A stretch of 36,560 nt of DNA. Origin: Pseudoalteromonas rubra. GTDB lineage: Bacteria > Pseudomonadota > Gammaproteobacteria > Enterobacterales > Alteromonadaceae. The notes beneath the pieces were generated by a model. That model searched no databases. It had not been told where the DNA came from and saw nothing but the letters and a program-made list of their open reading frames with translations. This document shows, in pieces, positions 7,304 through 15,609 of the stretch; position 1 is the stretch's first letter, and the number at the start of each line of letters is the position of its first letter. The stretch covers positions 1 through 36,560 of the forward strand of contig NZ_AHCD03000029.1 of assembly GCF_000238295.3 (NCBI RefSeq), given 5' to 3'. Made by a program: the position numbers and the translations under genes.

Positions 7304-10020
7304 GATTTTCGGTATTGTGTTAAGCATTGCACCAGCTTATCGCGCTCCAGCGGTTTTGCAAGGTGGCTGTTAAATCCGACTGCCAGTGCGTAAGTTTTAT
7401 CTTCGGGCATCACATCCGCCGTCAGGGCGATGACAGGCAGCTGCTGCTGAGTGTAGCGTTTACGCAACAGTGCGGTTGCCTGATAGCCGTCAAGCAGTGG
7501 CATCTGACAGTCCATGAGTACCAGATCAAAGGTTTGGTCTTGGCAGGCGTCTACGGCTTGCTGGCCATCACTCACTAAGACAAATTCAACGTTAATCGAC
7601 TGTAGCATGGCTTTGATGACAAGCTGATTAACCGGGTTATCTTCCGCCACCAGGACCTGCATGCCTTTGAGTAAAGACGGATCTGGCACAGTATTATGCG
7701 CCAGCTGTGCATCGCCAAAGGGGCAACGCAGCGCAAAGGTAAAGGTGCTGCCCTGTCCCGGGGTGCTTTTTACTGTGAGTTGGCCAGCCATGAGTTCGAC
7801 CAGCTCTTTGCTGATTGCCAGGCCCAGTCCGGTGCCGCCAAAGCGCCTTGACGTTGAGGCGTCGGCCTGTGTAAAAGGGGCAAAAATCAGCTGCTGTTTG
7901 TGGTAATCAATACCAATACCGGTATCAATGATAGAGAAAGTAAGCAGGTAATCACTATCGCCATGTAGCACCTCACAATGCAGGGTTACTTTACCATTAT
8001 CGGTGAACTTGACGGCATTACTGCACAGGTTTAAGAGGATCTGCTCCATCCGTAGTTCATCGGCTTTGAGCCAGCAGGCACCGCTGATGTTGGTATTCAG
8101 CTGCCACTGTAGCCCTTTGTCCGCAGCGCTGGTGGCAAACAGGCTATCTATGCGGCTGAGTAAATGCTGTAAGTTAAAGTCGTGTTGTTCAATGACCAGG
8201 TGGTTTGACTCGATTTTGGCAATATCAAGAATATCATTCACCAGGTTGAGCAAGGTTTTTGCCGCCATATCAATCCGGCTGGCATAAGACTGGAGCGTCT
8301 CAAAAGAGTCGGTTGTCTTCATCAAAGAGGCAAACCCTACCACGGCATTCAGTGGCGTACGCAGTTCGTGGCTCATGTTAGCCAGAAAGCGGCTCTTGGC
8401 CTGGTTGGCTCGCTCGGCATCGTCAACGGCCTGGCGCAGCGACTGAGTACGCTGCTCAACCAGATGATTGAGCTCATAGTGCTGATAGTTATTGAGCAGC
8501 ACAATAAAGATGATCAACGCCGTGATACTGAGCTGTAATAACAACAGCAACACGGTTTGTTGGTGGTTGAGGCTGGCAACAAAATCAGCTCTGAGCTCCA
8601 GCTTGATCCGCCATATCTGGCCACCAAACTGAATACGGGTTTCAAACAGGTTGTCTGTCGATAGCCCAGCGCTCGAGAGGACATGATTGTTGTAGAAAGG
8701 CTCTGCTTCATTGCCATCATAGACTGCAATATTGTAGCTGCTGGCCTGCGACTGCCTCAGTGCCGAACCCAGCAGAGTATCGGTTTGCACCACCGCAGTG
8801 GCATAGCCAAGAATGTCCGCCTGGGGGTCGGCAGCGCCGCGCCGGTAAACCGGGGAAAACAACAAATAAGCCGGTACCGGCGTATTACTTTGAATTAACT
8901 CAATGATGTCTGTGGCCTGGGGTTGTACAGTGATAATCGGGTTTTCCAGTGCCTGCTTACGGTTTTCACGCGAATACACATTAAAGCCCAGTGCGCTGAA
9001 GTTTTCCGTTTGTGGTGAAATATAGGTCACCACCACCAGGGGATCATCGGGGGTCAGGGGCAATCCTTTGAGTTTCACCCGGCCATCGTATAGCGCATCA
9101 AACTTGTCCTGAAGGGCATTCCCCTGCGTTTGGTCGAGCCTGACATTCCAGGATATCGCCCGTAAAAATGGATAGCGTACGCGTTGTTGCTCAGCGATCT
9201 GGTGAAATTCTTCGCCGTTTACCTCACTCAGCGACTGCAGCTTAGCTGCAACGCCCTGCACGGCCAGCATACTGAGATTGACCTGTTGTAACAGCAGATT
9301 TTCTATCAGTCTGAGCTCTCTTTGTGCCTCTCGTTTGGCGGCCTGAACATTGCCTTGATTGTATAAGTAGGTGGTCAGCACCACAGACAAAAACAGCACA
9401 AAGCTGGTGGCAAACACATTACGACTGCGGTGATAACTGTGTTGTTGAAACGCCCATGCATCCAAGAACAGCAGCAGTAACGGGGTAAAAATCAGTATGC
9501 CCAGACTGTCGCCCAGCCACCAAGCCACCACGTTTTGCCAGTGGTGGCTAAACTGATACTCAGGGTTAAACAGGCTGAGTGAGAAGACCCCAATGTTGGC
9601 CGAGATAAGGTTACAGAATATGCCCACCAAAAAGATGTAGTAGGCAATATGTTTGCGCGTGCGCATGCGTAGCGGATCGCCTAACCAAAGCCGCAGAATA
9701 GAGCCTCCGGCCAGCCCCTGCAGGCAGGCGCCCAGCGCAATAATTGAGACTTGCAGTTGTTGCGATAAGGTCGCCCCGGAAAATACATAGCCGTGGGCGG
9801 TAGTCCAGTTAAACAGCGCCGAGGCAGCAAACAAACCGGGTAGAAAGCGCCAGCCCCAGATCAGCACACCTACCAGCCCGACGCCGGCGGGCAGCCAGAT
9901 GGGTAGCACCTGATCCTGAAACGCAAAAGCGGTGAGTATTTTTCCCAGCGCAAAGTAGCTCACTGTCATGAGCAAGTAAGCAGCCCATTGGTGGTACGCT
10001 GTGCGAAATTGGAACTGCAT
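7300..10020 (-). CDS. Hybrid sensor histidine kinase, MASE1-CHASE-HisKA-HATPase-REC
   Basis: The 906-aa protein starts with about seven membrane helices of MASE1 type (residues ~10-220), followed by a periplasmic CHASE-like sensor domain (~250-440) and another membrane helix (~490-512). The cytoplasmic part has a short coiled coil, the H box SHELRTPLN with phospho-accepting His551, N box NLCSNAVKFT, G boxes DTGIGI and GGTGLGLAIS, and a receiver domain with Asp837 in LVLMDCQMP. All catalytic residues are present. There is no HPt domain or output regulator in the operon, so phosphate must go to a partner elsewhere. An agga Shine-Dalgarno precedes the start; the Lrp gene ends 17 bp upstream. Confidence 0.94.
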   Translation of the reverse strand: MQFQFRTAYHQWAAYLLMTVSYFALGKILTAFAFQDQVLPIWLPAGVGLVGVLIWGWRFLPGLFAASALFNWTTAHGYVFSGATLSQQLQVSIIALGACLQGLAGGSILRLWLGDPLRMRTRKHIAYYIFLVGIFCNLISANIGVFSLSLFNPEYQFSHHWQNVVAWWLGDSLGILIFTPLLLLFLDAWAFQQHSYHRSRNVFATSFVLFLSVVLTTYLYNQGNVQAAKREAQRELRLIENLLLQQVNLSMLAVQGVAAKLQSLSEVNGEEFHQIAEQQRVRYPFLRAISWNVRLDQTQGNALQDKFDALYDGRVKLKGLPLTPDDPLVVVTYISPQTENFSALGFNVYSRENRKQALENPIITVQPQATDIIELIQSNTPVPAYLLFSPVYRRGAADPQADILGYATAVVQTDTLLGSALRQSQASSYNIAVYDGNEAEPFYNNHVLSSAGLSTDNLFETRIQFGGQIWRIKLELRADFVASLNHQQTVLLLLLQLSITALIIFIVLLNNYQHYELNHLVEQRTQSLRQAVDDAERANQAKSRFLANMSHELRTPLNAVVGFASLMKTTDSFETLQSYASRIDMAAKTLLNLVNDILDIAKIESNHLVIEQHDFNLQHLLSRIDSLFATSAADKGLQWQLNTNISGACWLKADELRMEQILLNLCSNAVKFTDNGKVTLHCEVLHGDSDYLLTFSIIDTGIGIDYHKQQLIFAPFTQADASTSRRFGGTGLGLAISKELVELMAGQLTVKSTPGQGSTFTFALRCPFGDAQLAHNTVPDPSLLKGMQVLVAEDNPVNQLVIKAMLQSINVEFVLVSDGQQAVDACQDQTFDLVLMDCQMPLLDGYQATALLRKRYTQQQLPVIALTADVMPEDKTYALAVGFNSHLAKPLERDKLVQCLTQYRKS

Positions 10021-10037
10021 GTGATCCTGTCCTTTCG

Positions 10038-10499
10038 TTAAACTGGCAGGGGGCGTTTGGTAAACGTTTGTTTTAATACTATGGTCGACTCAATCCCTGC
10101 AATACAGCCGATGGCGCCAAGGCGGTGTTTGACAAAGTGCTCATAGCTGGGCAAATCTTCGGCAATGATCTCAAGTAAATAATCATGTGCACCGGATACC
10201 ACAGAGCAGCTAAGTACCTGCTGCAGTTGTTCCACATCAGATTCAAACTGGGTGGCCGCTTGTGCAGAGTTCTCGCTCAGGCGAATAAAGGCATAGACAA
10301 GTACAGTATAGCCTAGTGACTGCGGTGCCAAAGTGGCGTGATAACCTAAAATAACACCATCTTGTTGTAACTTTTTGACACGCCTTAAGCAAGGGGTATC
10401 TGATAAGCTGGCTTGTTCAGCAAGCTGGGCGTTGCTGAGCCGGGCGTTGTGCTGCAATGCCCTGAGAAGGATACGGTCTTTATTATCTAGGTGTGCCAT
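10038..10499 (-). CDS. Lrp/AsnC-family transcriptional regulator
   Basis: The 153-aa protein starts with the Lrp-type winged helix (LDNKDRILLRALQHNARLSN...LAEQASLSDTPCLRRVKKLQ), then GVILGYHATL and a C-terminal RAM/AsnC effector domain with a VSGAHDYLLEI segment. Lrp-family proteins usually respond to an amino acid and often control neighbouring amino-acid genes. It is divergent from the PrnB-like/kynureninase-like pair across a 133-bp AT-rich gap, which makes tryptophan or a kynurenine-type compound the natural candidate effector (inference). It is also first in the operon with the hybrid kinase. Confidence 0.92.
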   Translation of the reverse strand: MAHLDNKDRILLRALQHNARLSNAQLAEQASLSDTPCLRRVKKLQQDGVILGYHATLAPQSLGYTVLVYAFIRLSENSAQAATQFESDVEQLQQVLSCSVVSGAHDYLLEIIAEDLPSYEHFVKHRLGAIGCIAGIESTIVLKQTFTKRPLPV

Positions 10500-10632
10500 A
10501 GTAGTGAATTCTGCTAACTGATGATGATTTATTTATAATTATTACTAACCCAGTCTAGCGTTTACATAAATTTTAGCAAATTTTAGCGTAAGACTTTTGA
10601 TAGCCTGAGAGCTCAAAGTTAAGGAGTTCGTC
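10500..10632. promoter_or_regulatory. Divergent promoter region with 10-bp tandem repeat
   Basis: This AT-rich gap between the Lrp-type gene and the PrnB-like gene must hold both promoters. It contains a perfect 10-bp tandem repeat aaattttagc (10568-10577 and 10578-10587), one helical turn apart, which is a candidate regulator site. The ribosome-binding site AAGGAG (10621-10626) lies 6 nt before the plus-strand ATG. Confidence 0.5.
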
Positions 10633-11817
10633 ATGACTACGCTGACACAGGCATTTGATCACTGGATCCGCAGTGATTTTGTTACGCTCAACGACACGCT
10701 GGAGGCTGCATACTGGCAGCAGCAGGATAAGGCGAATGTTGTGGGCGTAGAAGACCAGATAAAACAACAACTATTAAACGAAGGTCAGCAACATATCCAG
10801 GCCTTGCTGGCAGAAGGCAATACCGATGAAGGGTTCGACAATGCGTTCGACCTGCTTGGCAATGTCGGCCTGTACATGGCGGCATGTCGTCGTCATGAAT
10901 TGACCGAGCCCAGCCGTGAGCACTATTCACCACTCAAAGAAGCCTCTGCGCTGGCGATGCACATTGGCGCGTCAATTGGCGTGACGCCTCGTTTTGCAAC
11001 GGCCCACCTGACCACACATAATCGTGCGGTTGATGGGGTATATAAACGCTTTACCAGTCATCCGGCTGAGCAGTTATTCATTGATTACAATACCCGTGCT
11101 ATTTTGGCCTATAAACGTGCCGCGGAGTGTTTGTTAAAGATCCAGCCTCTGGGCATTTCGCACCCAATGACGCCGGTGCTGCTGAACCAGGTCAAAGAAG
11201 GCCTGTTAGACGTGATCCGCTCCAACCAGTGTTTGTTTGAGCAGCTGGATACCGATGCCTTCTTTTACGTTGTGCGACCTTATTACAAGCCTTATCGGGT
11301 GGGTAAGGAGGTATATCGGGGGGCCAATGCAGGGGACTTCGCCGGGATCAATGTGATCGATATGCTGCTGGGCTTGTGCCAGGCCAATGATGTCAATTAC
11401 GCCCAGATGCTGGTGGATAAATTCCTCTATATGATGCCCGAAGATCAGGCCACGTTGCGCGAGTGTATGCGCTTGCCTAATCTGATGGATGCATTTGTGG
11501 CAGCGGCGCCGCAGCATCATACCAGTCGTTGGTATCAGGAAGCGGCGAGCGCATTTGTACAAGTGTGCAAGCTGCATGGCGACACCGCTATTCAGCATCA
11601 TAATCAGCTGGTAGAAAAATACATTGCACAGCCTTCGGGTGATATGAACACTGAGCACCTGGACAAAGTGACTGCCAGTGGGCCGCCTTTGCCTGTGTTG
11701 CTGAACCAGCTGGCATTATTGCGAGACAAACGGGCGGCGGCAAAACGTGAAGATGTCTTTACCCGCTTTGATGATTTAAATACGCTGCGTCGCAGCATAG
11801 CAAAGGACACACAATGA
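10633..11817 (+). CDS. PrnB/IDO-superfamily (DUF1864) haem dioxygenase-like protein
   Basis: The 394-aa protein resembles the DUF1864 / PrnB-like branch of the indoleamine and tryptophan 2,3-dioxygenase superfamily (mono-dechloroaminopyrrolnitrin synthase PrnB and the structurally solved Shewanella protein SO4414). The protein is almost wholly helical, with His-rich stretches; the C-terminal KLHGDTAIQHHNQLV is the best candidate for the haem-ligand helix (inference). It overlaps the following kynureninase-like gene by 4 bp (ATGA), so the two products probably act in sequence on an indole amino acid: ring opening, then cleavage of the kynurenine-type side chain. The exact substrate is unknown. 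Cytoplasmic. Confidence 0.78.
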   Translation: MTTLTQAFDHWIRSDFVTLNDTLEAAYWQQQDKANVVGVEDQIKQQLLNEGQQHIQALLAEGNTDEGFDNAFDLLGNVGLYMAACRRHELTEPSREHYSPLKEASALAMHIGASIGVTPRFATAHLTTHNRAVDGVYKRFTSHPAEQLFIDYNTRAILAYKRAAECLLKIQPLGISHPMTPVLLNQVKEGLLDVIRSNQCLFEQLDTDAFFYVVRPYYKPYRVGKEVYRGANAGDFAGINVIDMLLGLCQANDVNYAQMLVDKFLYMMPEDQATLRECMRLPNLMDAFVAAAPQHHTSRWYQEAASAFVQVCKLHGDTAIQHHNQLVEKYIAQPSGDMNTEHLDKVTASGPPLPVLLNQLALLRDKRAAAKREDVFTRFDDLNTLRRSIAKDTQ

Positions 11818-12929
11818 AACAGGCCGATTTCTCGTTACCGCAGGGCCATTATTTACTCAGCCACTCGGTAGGCCGGCCGCTGGTGACGGCCAGGCAGGAC
11901 TTTATGACACGCTATTTTGATCCCTGGGCAGGTGATAATCATGAGCCCTGGTATCAGTGGATAGACGGCATACAGCAGTTTACCGCTGCCCTGGCCAGCT
12001 TGTTTAACAGCCAGGCAGAGTCATTTTGTCCGCAAAGTAACCTCTCCAGCGGCCTGACGAAATGGGTTATGAGTTTGCCGGAAACGGGTAAGCAAACCGT
12101 GCGTGTGCTGATGAGTGAAAGTGATTTTCCCAGCATGGGGTTTGTGTTGCAGCAAGCGGTGCCGGATGTCGAGATCCGCTTTATCCCAGCAGCACTGGAT
12201 ATGTCAGACTTAAGCGTCTGGCAGCAACATCTGGATGACGATATCGACTGGGTCTTTGTCAGTCAGGTGTACTCCAATACGGGGCAACAAGCACCCGTTT
12301 CAGCCATCACCCAGCTGGCAAAAGCACAGGGCTGTCGGGTCATAGTCGATGTGGCGCAGGCGGCAGGCGTGATCCCCATCGACCTGTCAGACTGTGCTGC
12401 GGATTGTGTGCTGGGCTCCTGTGTTAAATGGCTGTGTGGTGGACCTGGTGCCGGGTTTATCTGGGTTAACCCCGATATTATTGAGGCGTGTCAGCCTAAA
12501 GATGTCGGCTGGTTCTCTCATCAAAATCCTGTGGAATTTGATATTCACCACTTTACGCCTCACCACACTGCGCTGAGGTTCTGGGGCGGCACGCCGTCCG
12601 TCGCTGCCTATATTTTTGCTGCCCACAGCATCCAGTATTTTGCAGAGCTGGGGGTCGAGCAAGTGCGGGCACACAATCTGACATTACTGAAGCGCTTGCA
12701 GGCCGAGCTGGCACCCTGGTACATCGCCCCGACGGATGCAAAGCGCTGCTCTGGCACGGCGATCCTCAATGTGGAGGATAAGCAGGATCAGGTGCTGGCG
12801 ACGTTACGGGAGGCCGGTATTGCGGTCGATGCACGTAAGCTGGGGATCCGCGTATCTCCGCATATTTACACCACTGTGGAAGACATCGACGCCTTTATCC
12901 GGGTATTTAAAAGTGCCGTATCAGGGTGA
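11814..12929 (+). CDS. Kynureninase-like class V PLP enzyme
   Basis: This 371-aa fold-type I PLP enzyme shows the kynureninase-type lysine motif GSCVKWLCGGPG, with Lys205 as the Schiff-base residue. VDVAQAAGVIPIDL supplies the PLP-binding Asp, and the C-terminal part has GIRVSPHIYTT with an Arg for the substrate carboxylate. It is about 40 residues shorter than typical kynureninases, so it may be a related beta-hydrolytic or aminotransferase-type enzyme. Translational coupling to the PrnB/IDO-like gene supports a role in breaking down an N-formylkynurenine- or kynurenine-like product. No formamidase is adjacent, unless the MBL-fold protein next door serves that role (speculative). Confidence 0.82.
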   Translation: MKQADFSLPQGHYLLSHSVGRPLVTARQDFMTRYFDPWAGDNHEPWYQWIDGIQQFTAALASLFNSQAESFCPQSNLSSGLTKWVMSLPETGKQTVRVLMSESDFPSMGFVLQQAVPDVEIRFIPAALDMSDLSVWQQHLDDDIDWVFVSQVYSNTGQQAPVSAITQLAKAQGCRVIVDVAQAAGVIPIDLSDCAADCVLGSCVKWLCGGPGAGFIWVNPDIIEACQPKDVGWFSHQNPVEFDIHHFTPHHTALRFWGGTPSVAAYIFAAHSIQYFAELGVEQVRAHNLTLLKRLQAELAPWYIAPTDAKRCSGTAILNVEDKQDQVLATLREAGIAVDARKLGIRVSPHIYTTVEDIDAFIRVFKSAVSG

Positions 12930-13685
12930 GGAGTGACTCAGCCCCAGCGCCTTTCTGGTCTTGGTTTTGACTGAGCGCCAGTGGGTCACCGGTTGTCTGG
13001 GCGCGCGCTGTAACAGCTGCTCAAAGTCTATGTCGGCAAAGGCAATTTCACTGTGGTGTGCCAGCATCACCGTATCTGGCGCAAGCTGTTGCAGTTTCAG
13101 CAGAGTTGCGCGATACAATCGGGGGTAAAACACCGGATAGGGGGGGATCAGCTTGCCGCGCACCTGCACCATCACATCGGCAATATACACGGTACTGCGC
13201 TGTGCATGATACAGGCTGATATCCCGGTCGGTGTGACCCGGGGTGTGCAGCACCTGCCAGTCTTCAAACCCGGGTAATGACACACCGTCGGGCAAATAGA
13301 TATCTGGCTCAAGGGTGCGGGTATACCAGAGGTTTTTTCGTGCTTTGCGTTTACGTCCGGCAACCCACAGGGCCAGTGCGATGTCCGACAAATGCATCAG
13401 CATGCCATCTATCCCCTGATACCACTGACCCGGGCAATTCGCTGTGGCTATCTGCGCGCCGCTGACTTTTCTTAAGGCATGAGCCCCGCCTGCATGGTCC
13501 GGGTGCATGTGGGTCACCACAATTAATTTGAGTTGATGCAACGGGCGGTGCAATTCATCGGTTATAAACCGGCGGATCAGTCCCACGTCTGCACGGCTGC
13601 AACCATCCAGCAAGAGCAGCCTGTCCGGATACTCTACCAGGTAGATATTCTGAATATAGCCTTCGAGGGTATGGATCTTCATCAT
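12921..13685 (-). CDS. Metallo-beta-lactamase-fold hydrolase
   Basis: The 254-aa protein has the metal-binding signature THMHPDHAGG (His59, His61, Asp63, His64), a third ligand His in HTPGHTDRDIS, the bridging Asp in YIADVMV and a late His in MLAHHSE. These complete a dinuclear site of the MBL superfamily, glyoxalase II-like subgroup. No signal peptide. It is convergent with the kynureninase-like gene and overlaps its end by 9 bp. The substrate cannot be told from sequence. Two adjacent ATGs (13685 and 13682) are possible starts. Confidence 0.9.
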   Translation of the reverse strand: MMKIHTLEGYIQNIYLVEYPDRLLLLDGCSRADVGLIRRFITDELHRPLHQLKLIVVTHMHPDHAGGAHALRKVSGAQIATANCPGQWYQGIDGMLMHLSDIALALWVAGRKRKARKNLWYTRTLEPDIYLPDGVSLPGFEDWQVLHTPGHTDRDISLYHAQRSTVYIADVMVQVRGKLIPPYPVFYPRLYRATLLKLQQLAPDTVMLAHHSEIAFADIDFEQLLQRAPRQPVTHWRSVKTKTRKALGLSHSSP

Positions 13686-13947
13686 TGTATTTTATTCGCA
13701 CGACGTCATGTCATATAGGTAACACATCTGACCAGATAGGCAAAATGAAATTGTCAGCAGGGAAGACAAGCCAGCCTGTCATTTTTCTTTAACAATAAAT
13801 ACATTCGCGATCTTTTCTCATGAATTTAATCATAAATTGCGGTGTTTTGTTTGCTTTTTGGCCACTTGTTTCTGTTTCAGGTTTCCGTAACTTACTAATG
13901 TTGATACATTTCGCACCAAATAATTTAACATTCAAAGTGGTGTTGTT

Positions 13948-15609
13948 TTGGGTTGGTTTAATTTTTGTTTTTTGTTGTTAATTTCCTTTGGCAGCATTCA
14001 GGCCGTCAATGCGCAGCAAACGTCCGGGTTTAATCGGTATGTCCCTCAATTGCCCCCTCATGCCAGTGGGATACATCTGAAAGGCAGCAGCGATCAGCTC
14101 AGCTGGGTCGCCGTTTCGGGGGCAACTTACTATTACATCGAAGCGTATCGTGGCTATGAGGTTTATCAGGCACGAGATAACAGGGCGATTGACACGGGTA
14201 TTATGGGCAACGAGAGAGACCAACTCAGCCAGGCGAATGCCGGTAGTGCCCCTTTACCAAACACGAGCGAGGTTTTTATACCTCGTTATCAAAGTTATGG
14301 TCGCAGTTATACATTAGCTGCGCCATTCAGTGATGCCCGCTATTTGATCATTCCCTGTAATCAGGTCGGCTGCGGAGCGGGCTTTGTTGCGCAGCAATAT
14401 GATGCACAGCACTATTATCTGAGTATAGAGTCATTCCAGACCGACAGTCTGACGGTGCTCCCCTGGGAGCAGACCAAGCTGAGCTGGAAAGTGGCTGGTG
14501 CGCATAATGTCAGCTTACTGAAAGACGGTCAGCCCTATCGCACCGGCTTACCGGGTCATGGCAGTGAAACGGTCAAACTGGGCCAGAGTGCCCGCTTTAC
14601 ACTCCGTGCTGAAGGCCTCAACCAGCGAACAGTCGAAAAACAACTCCAGCTTATTTATCATGAGGTTGCAGACCCTGATACCGTCCATCACGGGGTCTAT
14701 TCTGTGCGTTTACAATCCATCGGGCTTGATCCTGTGCCGCGCACCGTTGTGGCCGTTGATGATAAATATCTGTTTCTGGTAGATAAGCACAATTCGCTGC
14801 ACAAAGTAGATCACAGTCAGGCGCAGGTCAAAGTGGTCTGGACACAGCGGCTCAGCGGCAAAGTGGTTAATCAGCCCTTGTCGTTCGATGGTCACCTCTA
14901 CTTTGGCGTCAGCCGCTTAGATGGTAGCGGCGAAGTATGTCGGCTTGCTGTACAACACTCTACCAGAGTCAATTGCAAGACAACCTCTGACGGTGTTATC
15001 GCCGGTGCCGTGATGGTCAAACGGATGGCAGGCACGGGTGGCCCCATTGATGACACTATGAGTGCCAGCCGCCTGTTGTCCGGACCTGGGTTTACGCAAC
15101 CGCTCTATGAGCCCAGCATTGTATTCATTGATCGTAAGGGACTGGTCATGGAGTACGATGAGGCATTGAGCGGGTTATACCAAAGTGCCTATTTGCCTTC
15201 TGTGATGCGCCAGAGCGACTATCTGGTTACCCCCTCTGCGGACGCACAGGCACGTACCCTTTATCTTCCATTTACCCGATCTGACAATGGGGAGCGCAGT
15301 GTTGCGGCGATTTCAATTGATGAGCCGGGCACAATTAATGGCAATGGCTCTACTGGACCGACAGACCCCGTTGATCCGATCAACCCCGGCGGCCCCATAG
15401 ATCCCATTGGGCCCGGTGGTCCTATAGATCCCATTGGGCCCGGTGGTCCTATAGATCCCATTGGGCCCGGTGGCCCCATCGACCATTTTTCTGCCCCCTT
15501 GCGTCTGCCATCAGAGCGGGAGCTGGCGCGCAGCATCCAAAATGCTGCCTATAACGACAACATGATCACCGTGGAATGGACCAAGGAAGTGGGAGCTGGC
15601 AATGAATAA
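13948..15609 (+). CDS. Exported partner protein upstream of the giant Rhs protein
   Basis: The only start that leaves a signal peptide is the TTG at 13948, because an in-frame stop lies at 13921. Residues 1-23 form a Sec signal ending VNAQQ. Residues ~30-230 look like two FN3/Ig-type beta domains (LSWVAVSGATYYYIEAYRG is FN3-like). Residues ~245-450 resemble PQQ-type beta-propeller blades (VAVDDKYLFLVDKHNSLHKV; SFDGHLYFGVSR). A Gly-Pro collagen-like linker and a short charged tail follow. The stop overlaps the Rhs ATG by 8 bp (ATGAATAA), so the two are translationally coupled. It shares propeller-like segments with the Rhs protein and may help its export or surface display (inference). Confidence 0.8.
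   Translation: MGWFNFCFLLLISFGSIQAVNAQQTSGFNRYVPQLPPHASGIHLKGSSDQLSWVAVSGATYYYIEAYRGYEVYQARDNRAIDTGIMGNERDQLSQANAGSAPLPNTSEVFIPRYQSYGRSYTLAAPFSDARYLIIPCNQVGCGAGFVAQQYDAQHYYLSIESFQTDSLTVLPWEQTKLSWKVAGAHNVSLLKDGQPYRTGLPGHGSETVKLGQSARFTLRAEGLNQRTVEKQLQLIYHEVADPDTVHHGVYSVRLQSIGLDPVPRTVVAVDDKYLFLVDKHNSLHKVDHSQAQVKVVWTQRLSGKVVNQPLSFDGHLYFGVSRLDGSGEVCRLAVQHSTRVNCKTTSDGVIAGAVMVKRMAGTGGPIDDTMSASRLLSGPGFTQPLYEPSIVFIDRKGLVMEYDEALSGLYQSAYLPSVMRQSDYLVTPSADAQARTLYLPFTRSDNGERSVAAISIDEPGTINGNGSTGPTDPVDPINPGGPIDPIGPGGPIDPIGPGGPIDPIGPGGPIDHFSAPLRLPSERELARSIQNAAYNDNMITVEWTKEVGAGNE
15367..15474 (+). repeat. 4 x 27-bp repeat encoding PIDPIGPGG linker
   Basis: Four in-frame 27-bp units encode PVDPINPGG and then three copies of PIDPIGPGG. 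The last three are almost identical at DNA level, so copy number is likely to vary by slippage. The product is a flexible Pro/Gly linker in the 553-aa partner protein. Confidence 0.9.

Noticed and set aside
13686..13947. Possible small RNA or operator in the gap before the 553-aa gene
   Set aside because: The stretch is AT-rich and must contain promoters, but no clear hairpin, palindrome or consensus boxes could be supported.
15261..15536. Minus-strand collagen-like ORF opposite the PIDPIGPGG repeat
   Set aside because: It is an antisense artefact of the Gly-Pro repeat in the real plus-strand gene.
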